From Blautia hominis (GTDB taxonomy: Bacteria; Bacillota; Clostridia; Lachnospirales; Lachnospiraceae), in contig NQOF01000006.1 of NCBI GenBank assembly GCA_002270465.1, positions 1 to 64,000 of the forward strand: a stretch of 64,000 nucleotides of DNA. The letters are read 5' to 3'. The position numbers and the translations under genes were made by a program. Below, piece by piece: positions 15,830 to 22,897 of this stretch; the stretch's first letter is position 1; every line of letters starts with the position of its first letter. The notes beneath the pieces were generated by a model that did not search any database, was not told the DNA's origin, and worked only from the letters and a program-made list of their open reading frames with translations.

Positions 15830-16024
15830 ATGATCAGTTATAAACCGTTTTACGAGACACTGTTCCGGAGAGATTTGACGGAGTATCAATTGATTCATAC
15901 CCATGGTGTATCAGCCCATACCCTGTACAGGATGAAAAAGGGTGAGGCCATTACCACAAAGACCATTGATGTGCTCTGTGATATTCTAAATTGTGATGTT
16001 CAGGATATTATTATTCATATCTGA
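15830..16024 (+). CDS. XRE-type HTH regulator (64 aa)
   Basis: A minimal Cro/C1 helix-turn-helix of the HTH_26 kind: FYETLFRRDLTEYQLIHTHG, recognition part VSAHTLYRMKKGEAITTKTI, and the closing VLCDILNCDVQDIIIHI. These compact proteins are usually autorepressors. ATG at 15830 follows TAGGAGAAG; the in-frame ATG at 15806 has no ribosome site. It is divergent from the 45-codon gene with a palindromic operator between them, and it is followed by a bidirectional terminator shared with the MraY-like gene. Confidence 0.88.
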   Translation: MISYKPFYETLFRRDLTEYQLIHTHGVSAHTLYRMKKGEAITTKTIDVLCDILNCDVQDIIIHI

Positions 16025-16086
16025 TGGCTCAGTTCTGAGCCGACACCGGACCGTGTATGAGGGCAGCAAAATGAGGGGGAAAGGAA

Positions 16087-16122
16087 AAAGAGAAACACAG
16101 CTGTCATGGCGTGTTTCTCTTT
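16087..16122. terminator. Bidirectional terminator
   Basis: AAAGAGAAACAC (16087-16098) pairs perfectly with GTGTTTCTCTTT (16111-16122); it lies between the converging HTH and MraY-like genes. Confidence 0.85.
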
Positions 16123-16127
16123 CTTTT

Positions 16128-17078
16128 TTATTTTACCAGCATGTATGCTGCAACAGCCAGGATCACCTGGATGATCAGGAAACGGACAACAACCTGAGTA
16201 TCTGACCAGCCGCATTTTTTTCTTACGTGGTCATGAATGGGGGTTCTTGTATTTTTCAGGATGGAGATCTTTAAAAATCTTTTCAGGAAGAGTTTTACAA
16301 GTCCCAGGCCGCCGTCAATGATCAGTACACCTGCCAGCAGAAGGTAGATGACCGGATGATGGGATTTGATGGCGATCACTGCAATATAAAAGCCCAGTGC
16401 CCGGGAGCCTGCGTCTCCCATCAGCATACTGCTGGGGGAGGAATTAAAGTACAGGTATGCCAGCAGGACAGCGGCAAAAAGGAAATTGGCGATCACGTAA
16501 GTTCCCAGAGTTTCTTTAAAGATCAGGCCAAAGGACAGCATCACGATCACACAGAGACTGGCGCACAGCCCGTCCACACCATCGGTACAGTTTGTTACAT
16601 TGATGGAGACCCAGAAGAGGATAATGCCCAGTATGGCAAAGACCGCTTTTGGTATTTCCAGCTCTGCAAAACCAAGGGAGATGGTGGTACTGTTAAAATT
16701 CAGGAAAGTGAGAACAGCCACAGCGGAGATGATGAGGTCGATCAGACCTTTTTTGTATTCATTCCACGGCGTCTCAGCAGCATCGTCCAGGTATCCGCTC
16801 AGCATAATGCAGAGAAGCAGTATGGCGTAGACGATATACTCTTTGTCAAGAGGCATAAAGAGAACCGCGCCGATGATAAAACAGATGACAAACGTCAGCC
16901 CAACGCCCCTTGTCTTACCTTTTGAGAGTGCGCCGTTTAAGGCGAAATCCCGTCCCTGGTCACTGGGGAGAAAGGAAAAGGGATGTTTCAGGGCAAAAAA
17001 TGTGATGAGAAAGGTAATGATGATTCCCAGCATTACGATCTGTTTTGTATCTAAATATTGATTCAGTAAATGGTACAT
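16128..17078 (-). CDS. mraY: MraY-like phospho-N-acetylmuramoyl-pentapeptide transferase (316 aa)
   Basis: About ten membrane segments. Transfers phospho-MurNAc-pentapeptide to undecaprenyl phosphate to make lipid I, at the inner face of the membrane. Active-site motifs: MLSGYLDD (about residues 92-99), NVTNCTDGVDGL (about 159-170), LMGDAGSRALG (about 217-227), and TPIHDHVRKKCGW near the end. The last motif has HDH where classical MraY has HHH, and the usual GTPTMGG near the N-terminus is replaced by KGKTRGVG; I recall similar variants in Clostridia of this group. The gene stands alone, not in a division-wall cluster. Confidence 0.85.
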   Translation of the reverse strand: MYHLLNQYLDTKQIVMLGIIITFLITFFALKHPFSFLPSDQGRDFALNGALSKGKTRGVGLTFVICFIIGAVLFMPLDKEYIVYAILLLCIMLSGYLDDAAETPWNEYKKGLIDLIISAVAVLTFLNFNSTTISLGFAELEIPKAVFAILGIILFWVSINVTNCTDGVDGLCASLCVIVMLSFGLIFKETLGTYVIANFLFAAVLLAYLYFNSSPSSMLMGDAGSRALGFYIAVIAIKSHHPVIYLLLAGVLIIDGGLGLVKLFLKRFLKISILKNTRTPIHDHVRKKCGWSDTQVVVRFLIIQVILAVAAYMLVK

Positions 17079-17130
17079 AAGATTTCTTTTGCTTTACAGC
17101 AATCCTCCTTCTTTGCTTTAGAAACTTTTA

Positions 17131-17291
17131 GTAACAGTTCAGCCTTCCTCTGTCCCGCCAGATGCTGCCTTGCAATTGCAAGACAATCCCGAGACGGCCT
17201 CGCGCCAGACTGCGGTCTATGCAGTCTGTACCCTAAAAGGCAGGACTGTGCATGCTTTTGCTGCTATGAAGCCAGAAGGTTGAATAGTAAC
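17131..17291. repeat. Palindromic interspersed element, family C
   Basis: Begins GTAACAGTTCAGCC and ends GGTTGAATAGTAAC. The core TGTCCCGCCAGATGCTGCCT (17151-17170) and the following CAATCCCGAGACGGC recur, in opposite orientation, in the element at 20202-20325. CTTTTA directly before and shortly after the element (17125-17130, 17294-17299) looks like a partly decayed 8-bp target duplication. Confidence 0.7.
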
Positions 17292-17436
17292 CGCTTTTAG
17301 TATAACACATCCGGATATGCGGGGAAACGGTATTTTGCAGGAATTATCATGGAATGGAAAAAAATACACCGGTCCCGGCAAGTTAAGCCTGTCAGCGCAT
17401 ATGATGGTAAGAGAGGCAGTATTATGGGGAGGGGAA

Positions 17437-17730
17437 ATGGAGACTATAATGGAATATGTAAAACCTGAGCTTCTTGTGGTGGCCATAGTGCTCTATTTTG
17501 TGGGCATGGCGCTGAAACAGTCCCAGGCAGTAAAAGATAAGTATATCCCTCTGATCCTGGGAGCAGCAGGAATCCTTATATGCGCGGTATGGGTACTTGC
17601 AGTCTGTGATGTCCATTCTCCGCAGACAGCCGCAAAGGCAGTGTTTACTGCTGTTACCCAGGGGATTTTGGTAGCGGGGCTGAGTACCTATATCAATCAG
17701 ATCATTAAGCAGTCAGCCAAAAATGAATGA
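17437..17730 (+). CDS. Phage holin family protein, Hol118-like (97 aa)
   Basis: Three membrane segments: YVKPELLVVAIVLYFVGMAL (about 7-26), YIPLILGAAGILICAVWVLA (about 37-56) and AVFTAVTQGILVAGLSTYIN (about 70-89), the layout of A118-type holins. In phages this pore releases endolysin. No other phage gene is nearby; isolated chromosomal copies of this family are common in Clostridia and may act in autolysis or export. The ATG at 17437 sits close behind GGGGAGGGG; an ATG at 17449 with GGAG at 17439 is an equally good start. The longer frame to 17317 overlaps the repeat-flanking region. Confidence 0.8.
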   Translation: METIMEYVKPELLVVAIVLYFVGMALKQSQAVKDKYIPLILGAAGILICAVWVLAVCDVHSPQTAAKAVFTAVTQGILVAGLSTYINQIIKQSAKNE

Positions 17731-17801
17731 AGGGACAGAAAAACCGACTGTGCGGCGCAGAGGATCCTGCGTGTCACAGCCGGCTTTTGAAGCAGCGCAT
17801 C

Positions 17802-17981
17802 TCAGGGGCGGAACATGGATTCCACATACTCCCGCATTTCGTGGCGGGAGTTTACCTGTCTGGCTTTGTCTACCAGAGGCTTCTGTTCAGATTTGGGAAG
17901 CTGGGCAAAATGGTTCAGGATGTCTGAATGCTGCGCCAGTTCCATGGTGAAGCCGATGGGAAGTTCTTCATTGTCGATCAT
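17802..17981 (-). CDS. Small helical hypothetical protein (59 aa)
   Basis: Short gene starting MIDNEELPIGFTMELAQHSD and ending in MREYVESMFRP. The pattern NEELPIGF-MELAQ, followed by FAQLPKSEQK and a final helix, recurs to my recollection in many small Lachnospiraceae proteins of unknown function. GCGAGGTG lies upstream of the ATG at 17981. The gene is followed, on the other strand, by the holin end. It and the 45-codon gene upstream (18140) are 21 bases apart and probably co-transcribed. No known domain. Confidence 0.7.
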   Translation of the reverse strand: MIDNEELPIGFTMELAQHSDILNHFAQLPKSEQKPLVDKARQVNSRHEMREYVESMFRP

Positions 17982-18002
17982 CAGAATTCACCTCGCTTCC
18001 TG

Positions 18003-18140
18003 TCAGCCTTCTCCGCCAGGGCCGTCTTTGCGCGGCACTTCGTCGGGGATCACGTCTGTGGCGTTTGACTCCCTGGGCAGGTCGATCTCAGGAATGTTTC
18101 CGTCATCATAGTCGTTTTCGTAAGGTTTTTCTTTTAACAT
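18003..18140 (-). CDS. Small acidic hypothetical protein (45 aa)
   Basis: MLKEKPYENDYDDGNIPEID opening and a Pro/Asp-rich remainder ending GPGGEG; likely disordered. ATG at 18140 follows AAGTGAGGATAC. It lies 21 bases before the 59-codon gene on the same strand. No family recognised, and a non-coding nature cannot be excluded, although spacing and ribosome site favour a real gene. Confidence 0.45.
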   Translation of the reverse strand: MLKEKPYENDYDDGNIPEIDLPRESNATDVIPDEVPRKDGPGGEG

Positions 18141-18525
18141 GGCAGTATCCTCACTTATTCTGCTTATATTGGGCGGCAGCAGTTGCCTGCGCTGCAGAAT
18201 TAGTATGCGGAGAAAAATATTTTTTATTCCTTGTGACACTTTTCGACACTTTCGTGCGTCTAATATATGGTTGATCCATTCCCAGCAGAATTCTGTGACA
18301 GGATAGAATATGAAGAAAATATTTCACATACACTAAAAGGAACAGAAAGTATGACAAAAGCTTTAAATTTTTTTTAGGATTCATTTATATTTATCCGGTT
18401 GTAGAATTTTGTGTTATAATAGACAAGTATTCGCGTTTATGTCGAATATAGGCGGCTGCAGCATGGAAAATGAAGCGTAGATGGCTGCAGTACCCACAGA
18501 AATGTAATATCGGGGAGCAAATTAG
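18141..18525 (+). other. Intergenic stretch with extended -10 promoter
   Basis: No gene. An extended -10 element TGTTATAAT (18412-18420) lies about 105 bases before the L,D-transpeptidase start; no good -35 box is visible. The first half probably holds the divergent promoter of the small minus-strand genes. Confidence 0.45.
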
Positions 18526-20205
18526 ATGAAAAAAAAGACACAGCAAAAGAAATTGCAGCAGGCAGAAGAACAGGCGAAAGCTGCTGTCCGGCAAGGGGAG
18601 GCAGAACAGACACAGCCTAAATCAGAGATGGAAGCCAAAATTGATTCTGCCATGGAGAAAATCATACAGGATACCATCGGAAGCCAGGCGGAAACCGCTG
18701 CTTACCGGGAGCCGGATAAAAAAACTATAAAGATGCAGAAAAAAGCAGCCAAAAAAGAAATGAGGGCTGAGGAAAAGAAGGGTAAAAAGACCGGGATCAA
18801 AATTGCACTTGGCATCACAGGTGCTGTGGTCATACTGGCAGCTGCCGGCTATGGCGCGGGCGCTTACTATTATAAAGACAAATTCTTTAAGGGAACAACC
18901 GTAAACCATATAGCTTGCGGGAACTTGACTGTGGAGCAGGCGGAAGATTTGATACGGAAAAAAGTTGAGGACTATTCTGTTCAGGTGCAGTTCAGAAATG
19001 ACCAGACAAGAGAGATCAAAGGACAGGACATTGGTTATGCTTATGTCAGCGACGGAAGTGTGCAGAAGCTTTTAGATGAGCAGAATCCCTTCACCTGGAT
19101 AACAGGATATTTCAGGGATACCGATCATGAGGCTGAGGAGAACATCCAGTATGATAAGGAGGCATTGAAAGCCCAGCTTCAGTCTTTTGACTGTATGCAG
19201 GCCGCCAGCATGGAGGCTCCAACGGATGCGTACATTACTTTCCAGGAAAACCAGTTTGTCATTGTGGATGAGACGGCAGGCACCACCGTACAGGAGGATG
19301 TTATCCTCTCCGCTCTTGAGCAGGCTGTGGCCGGCAGTGAGGAATCAGTTTCCGCTGAGGAGGCAGGTGCCTATGCAGCTCCGGCTGTCACAAAGGAGGA
19401 CCCCACTCTGAATCACCAGAGGGATGTGTGGAATTCCTGTGCAGCCGTAACGGTCACCTATACCTTCGGAGATAAGACAGAAGTGCTGGACGGTATGACC
19501 GTGAAAGAGTGGATGACCTACGACGAGAACGGTAATTATGTGGAGGACCCGGCAACACTGGAGGCCAGAGTAACGGAGTTTGTCGCCTGGCTGGCGGAAA
19601 ACTATGATACCGTGGGCAGGGACAGGACCATAACAAGCACAGCCACAGGGGAACCGATCACTGTTTCCGGCGGCAATTACGGGTTCCAGATAAACCAGTT
19701 AAAGGAAAAGGCCCAGCTTTTAGAGGACATTGCCAACCATGCAGTGACGGTCCGTGAGCCTGTGTATTCCAAGGCTGGTGTGGCATACGGGGAAAATGAT
19801 ATCGGCGGAACCTATGTGGAGATCGACCTGACCAGCCAGCACCTTTGGTTCTACAAGGATGGAGCACTGCTTATGGATACGGATTTTGTATCCGGTACTT
19901 ATGTCATGAGAGACAGAAGGACGCCGGGAGGTGTGTATTCTCTTATGTATAAACAAAGAAACCAGGTGCTCAGAGGACGGAAACTGGAGGACGGCACTTA
20001 TGAGTATGAACAGCCTGTAAAATATTGGATGCCCTTTAACGGCGGCATTGGTCTGCATGATGCCAATTGGAGATACAGCTTCGGTGGCTCCATCTACCGC
20101 ACCAGCGGCTCTCATGGATGTATCAACCTGCCCACTGCTGCAGCTACAACGATATACGAAAATATAGAGGCGGGCTGCCCGGTGGTATGTTTCTACAGAG
20201 AGTAA
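18526..20205 (+). CDS. L,D-transpeptidase with peptidoglycan-binding-like domain (559 aa)
   Basis: Membrane-anchored wall enzyme that makes 3-3 cross-links or attaches proteins to peptidoglycan. Order of parts: a charged cytoplasmic Lys/Glu/Gln-rich tail (about 1-85), one membrane anchor (about 90-112, IALGITGAVVILAAAGYGAG), an extracellular region with PG_binding_4-type repeats (about 120-420), and the YkuD catalytic domain (about 425-559) with GGIGLHDANW and SGSHGCINL, whose Cys near residue 532 is the nucleophile. Length fits the large Firmicute type. ATG at 18526 follows CGGGGAGCAAATTAG. A family C repeat overlaps the stop codon. Confidence 0.93.
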   Translation: MKKKTQQKKLQQAEEQAKAAVRQGEAEQTQPKSEMEAKIDSAMEKIIQDTIGSQAETAAYREPDKKTIKMQKKAAKKEMRAEEKKGKKTGIKIALGITGAVVILAAAGYGAGAYYYKDKFFKGTTVNHIACGNLTVEQAEDLIRKKVEDYSVQVQFRNDQTREIKGQDIGYAYVSDGSVQKLLDEQNPFTWITGYFRDTDHEAEENIQYDKEALKAQLQSFDCMQAASMEAPTDAYITFQENQFVIVDETAGTTVQEDVILSALEQAVAGSEESVSAEEAGAYAAPAVTKEDPTLNHQRDVWNSCAAVTVTYTFGDKTEVLDGMTVKEWMTYDENGNYVEDPATLEARVTEFVAWLAENYDTVGRDRTITSTATGEPITVSGGNYGFQINQLKEKAQLLEDIANHAVTVREPVYSKAGVAYGENDIGGTYVEIDLTSQHLWFYKDGALLMDTDFVSGTYVMRDRRTPGGVYSLMYKQRNQVLRGRKLEDGTYEYEQPVKYWMPFNGGIGLHDANWRYSFGGSIYRTSGSHGCINLPTAAATTIYENIEAGCPVVCFYRE

Positions 20206-20325
20206 CAAGCAGTAGGCAAAAACGCAGCCGCAGTCTGGTGCGTAGCTGCCTCGGGATTGCCTTGCAAATGCAAGGCAGCACCTGGCGGGACAACATCCCC
20301 GGGACATTGGGCTGTGAACAGTAAC
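20202..20325. repeat. Palindromic interspersed element, family C (inverted)
   Basis: Read on the minus strand it starts GTTACTGTTCACAGCCC and continues GTCCCGCCAGGTGCTGCC, then CAATCCCGAGGCAGC and CCAGACTGCGGC, matching the element at 17131. Its left edge includes the stop codon of the L,D-transpeptidase gene. No target duplication seen. Confidence 0.65.
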
Positions 20326-20364
20326 GAACTGTTACGGAAACATTACAACAAGTGACATTTATGC

Positions 20365-20393
20365 TTGCATGGCACAGGGGGATGTGCTAAGAT
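20365..20393 (+). promoter_or_regulatory. Promoter of the glpP leader
   Basis: TTGCAT (20365-20370), 17 bp, TAAGAT (20388-20393). Transcription would start near 20400 and reach a terminator hairpin after a few bases. Confidence 0.65.
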
Positions 20394-20409
20394 GTAAGAA
20401 GAGACAGGA

Positions 20410-20455
20410 GACAAGAGGATAAAGCCGTATGACGGCTTTATTGTCTTGTCTTTTT
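20410..20455 (+). terminator. Leader terminator upstream of glpP
   Basis: GACAAGAGGATAAAGCC pairs with GGCTTTATTGTCTTGTC apart from one small internal mismatch and runs into TTTTT. It lies directly behind the promoter, before glpP. The leader sequence AGAGACAGGAGACAAGAGGA resembles the second leader before the oxidoreductase genes, so both are candidates for GlpP antitermination. Confidence 0.75.
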
Positions 20456-20472
20456 AAAATCAAATAGTTTAC

Positions 20473-20632
20473 TAGTACAGCATTGCGTAAGTTTCGGTGA
20501 TAGAGTGCCTGATATTTTCGTCAGTGCAAGGCGCCAAAGCGACGGCGCAGCGGTTCCTACGACTAGCTTCGGCAACGCGGCACTGGCGTAAATAGCGGGT
20601 GCTCTATCACCGGAACTTATGCAACGCTGTAC
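20473..20632. mobile_element. 160-bp MITE-like palindrome with 8-bp direct repeats
   Basis: Starts TAGTACAGCATTGCGTAAG and ends CTTATGCAACGCTGTAC; the two halves pair over about 57 bases with a few mismatches (GGTGATAGAG on one side, CTCTATCACC on the other). TAGTTTAC occurs immediately before (20465-20472) and after (20633-20640), as a target duplication. No reading frame. It separates the leader terminator from glpP. Confidence 0.8.
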
Positions 20633-20661
20633 TAGTTTACAGTACGGAAATGGAGTGTCTC

Positions 20662-21231
20662 ATGAAACAACAGGATATTTTAGAACAATTTGAGGACTGC
20701 CCTGTGGTGGCAGCCATCAAGGATGAACAGGGACTTAACAGGTGTCTGGGATCTGACATCAGGATCGTTTTTGTGCTCTATGGGGATATCTGCAGTATCG
20801 GTGATATTGTGGGGCGCCTGAAAAAGGGCGGCAAAACCGTTCTGGTACATATTGACCTCATAGGAGGCCTGAGCAGCAGAGAGGTTGCCGTAGACTTTTT
20901 GAAAAACACCACAGAGACAGACGGTGTGATCTCTACCAAGCCTGCCATCATCAAACAGGCAAAGGAACTGGGACTGTTTGCGGTCATGCGTTTTTTCGTT
21001 ATCGATTCCATTGCCTTTGAGAGTATCCGAAGACAGACAGAGAGTGTGCATCCGGATATGATAGAAGTGCTTCCGGGTGTTATGCCCAAGATTATTGCGA
21101 GGATCTGTATACACAGCAGAACACCTGTCATTGCAGGGGGACTGATCGCGGATAAGGAGGATATCATGGCAGCACTGAGTGCAGGAGCCGTATCCATATC
21201 CACCACGAACCAGAAAGTCTGGTTCATGTAA
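20662..21231 (+). CDS. glpP: Glycerol-3-phosphate responsive antiterminator GlpP (189 aa)
   Basis: TIM-barrel RNA-binding protein that, with glycerol 3-phosphate bound, prevents termination in glp leaders. Family signatures are VVAAIKDEQGL (about 15-25), LYGDICSIGDIV (about 40-51), VHIDLIGGLSSREVAVDFL (about 64-82), DGVISTKPAIIKQAKELG, PDMIEVLPGVMPKI and TPVIAGGLIADKEDI. ATG at 20662 uses GGAG at 20651-20654; upstream in-frame codons fall in a palindromic element. Terminator hairpins before glpP itself and before the next operon suggest autoregulation plus control of the FAD oxidoreductases. Confidence 0.93.
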   Translation: MKQQDILEQFEDCPVVAAIKDEQGLNRCLGSDIRIVFVLYGDICSIGDIVGRLKKGGKTVLVHIDLIGGLSSREVAVDFLKNTTETDGVISTKPAIIKQAKELGLFAVMRFFVIDSIAFESIRRQTESVHPDMIEVLPGVMPKIIARICIHSRTPVIAGGLIADKEDIMAALSAGAVSISTTNQKVWFM

Positions 21232-21255
21232 ATAGAATAGATAACGCTGGAGAAC

Positions 21256-21313
21256 AGAGACAAAGCGAAGGACACATGTCAGAAGCATGTGTATTCGCCT
21301 TGTCTCTTTTTTG
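21256..21313 (+). terminator. Leader terminator between glpP and the oxidoreductase operon
   Basis: AGAGACAAAGCGAA (21256-21269) pairs with TTCGCCTTGTCTCT (21294-21307) with one mismatch, plus an inner stem ACACATG/CATGTGT, then TTTTTT. The 99 bases from its end to the next ATG would only be transcribed on read-through. The motif GAGACA-AGCGAAGGA is shared in outline with the first leader, as expected for a GlpP target. Confidence 0.8.
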
Positions 21314-21411
21314 TGTAATGGGTGAATAAGATACAGCCGAAAACGGCTGTACTTTGGCCCGTGGCTCCGGTTCGCCGGATCTTTTATTACAAAAATAGGA
21401 GGAATGAGAAA

Positions 21412-22875
21412 ATGAAATATGATGTGATAATTATCGGGGCTGGAGTTGTGGGAAGCTCTGTGGCAAGGGAGCTGTCCAGATACAGCCTGAAGACAGCCGT
21501 GCTGGAACGGGAGGAGGATGTCTGCTGCGGTACTTCCAAGGCCAACAGTGCGATTGTCCATGCCGGTTTTGATGCGGAACCGGGCTCCATGAAGGCCAGG
21601 ATGAATGTGAGAGGCAGTAAAATGATGAAAGCGCTGTCAATGGAACTGGATTTTCCATACAGGCAGAATGGTTCTTTAGTCCTCTGCTTTGATGAGCATG
21701 ATATCCCGAAGCTGGAGGCATTGAAAACGCGTGGGGAGGAGAATGGGGTGGAAGGCTTAAGGATCGTGAGGGGAGAAGAGATCCATAAACTGGAGCCAAA
21801 CATTTCCCACCAGGTCAAAGCCCTGTTATATGCCCCCACCGGCGGAATCGTATGTCCCTTTAAACTGACTATCGCCATGGCGGAGAATGCCTGTGTGAAC
21901 GGTGTGGATTTCTTTTTGGATACAGAGGTAAAAGCAGTCAGAAAGCTGGATAAGGGTGGTTACGAAATTGAGACTGACCGGGAATACTACGAGACAGCGT
22001 GCGTCATCAATGCAGCGGGTGTATATGCTGATGTTTTCAACAATATGGTGAGCAGCCAAAAGCTCTCTATCACGCCCAGAAAAGGGGAATACTGCCTGCT
22101 GGATAAAAAAGCAGGAGATTTTGTATCCCACACAGTGTTCCAGCTTCCAACAAAGATGGGAAAAGGGGTCCTCATCACCCCCACAGTGCACGGCAATCTG
22201 CTTGTAGGTCCCACGGCGGATGACATTGAGGACAAAGAGGGAATCCAGACAACTGCCGGGGGACTTGAAAAAGTGGCATCTCTGGCACGTGTCAGTGCTG
22301 CAGATGTTCCCCTGCATATGGTGATCACGTCCTTTGCAGGTCTTCGGGCCACAGAAAAAAATGAGGATTTTGTTCTGGGTGAAGCTAAGGATGCGGAAGG
22401 CTTTTTCAATGCGGCGGGGATTGAGTCACCGGGCCTGTCAAGTGCTCCTGCCATAGGAGAATACCTGGCACAGATGACAGCAGAGTATCTCCATGCAAAA
22501 AAGAAGGACGATTTTATCGGCACAAGGGAGGATATTCCCAACGTGGCGCAGGCCTCTCCTGAGGAAATGGCAAAGCTGATCCAAAAAGACCCGGCTTACG
22601 GCAACGTCATCTGCCGCTGTGAGACTGTGACGGAGGGTGAGATCATAAATGCCATAAGACGGCCTTTGGGCGCCAGGTCTTTAGATGGTGTGAAGCGGAG
22701 AACAAGGGCGGGAATGGGCAGATGCCAGTCAGGTTTCTGCGCACCCAGGACCATGGAAATACTGGCAAGAGAGCTGCATGTGGACCCACTCAGCCTTACA
22801 AAGGCAGGCAAAGGGGCAAAGCTTCTTACAGGTGTGCTCAAAGACGGGGAAGCAGGAGAGAATAAGACAGTTTAA
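21412..22875 (+). CDS. FAD-dependent glycerol-3-phosphate dehydrogenase-like oxidoreductase (GlpA type, 487 aa)
   Basis: DAO-type FAD enzyme: dinucleotide fold MKYDVIIIGAGVVGSSVARE at the N-terminus, substrate domain through SFAGLRATEKNEDFVLGEA and SPGLSSAPAIGEY, then a C-terminal BFD-like [2Fe-2S] region with CRCETVTEGEI (about 402-412) and RCQSGFCAPR (about 442-451). This is the GlpA-like form found in anaerobic Firmicutes with a partner NAD(P)/FAD protein and DUF1667. It would oxidise glycerol 3-phosphate (or a related 2-hydroxyacid) in the cytoplasm. ATG at 21412 follows AGGAGGAATGA. Position behind a GlpP leader supports the glycerol-phosphate role. Confidence 0.88.
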   Translation: MKYDVIIIGAGVVGSSVARELSRYSLKTAVLEREEDVCCGTSKANSAIVHAGFDAEPGSMKARMNVRGSKMMKALSMELDFPYRQNGSLVLCFDEHDIPKLEALKTRGEENGVEGLRIVRGEEIHKLEPNISHQVKALLYAPTGGIVCPFKLTIAMAENACVNGVDFFLDTEVKAVRKLDKGGYEIETDREYYETACVINAAGVYADVFNNMVSSQKLSITPRKGEYCLLDKKAGDFVSHTVFQLPTKMGKGVLITPTVHGNLLVGPTADDIEDKEGIQTTAGGLEKVASLARVSAADVPLHMVITSFAGLRATEKNEDFVLGEAKDAEGFFNAAGIESPGLSSAPAIGEYLAQMTAEYLHAKKKDDFIGTREDIPNVAQASPEEMAKLIQKDPAYGNVICRCETVTEGEIINAIRRPLGARSLDGVKRRTRAGMGRCQSGFCAPRTMEILARELHVDPLSLTKAGKGAKLLTGVLKDGEAGENKTV

Positions 22876-22897
22876 ACGGGGAAAGAGAGGAAAGATC

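Noticed and set aside
20680-21561. Minus-strand ORF of 293 codons over glpP
   Set aside because: It crosses glpP, its leader terminator and the start of the next gene; no coding signals.
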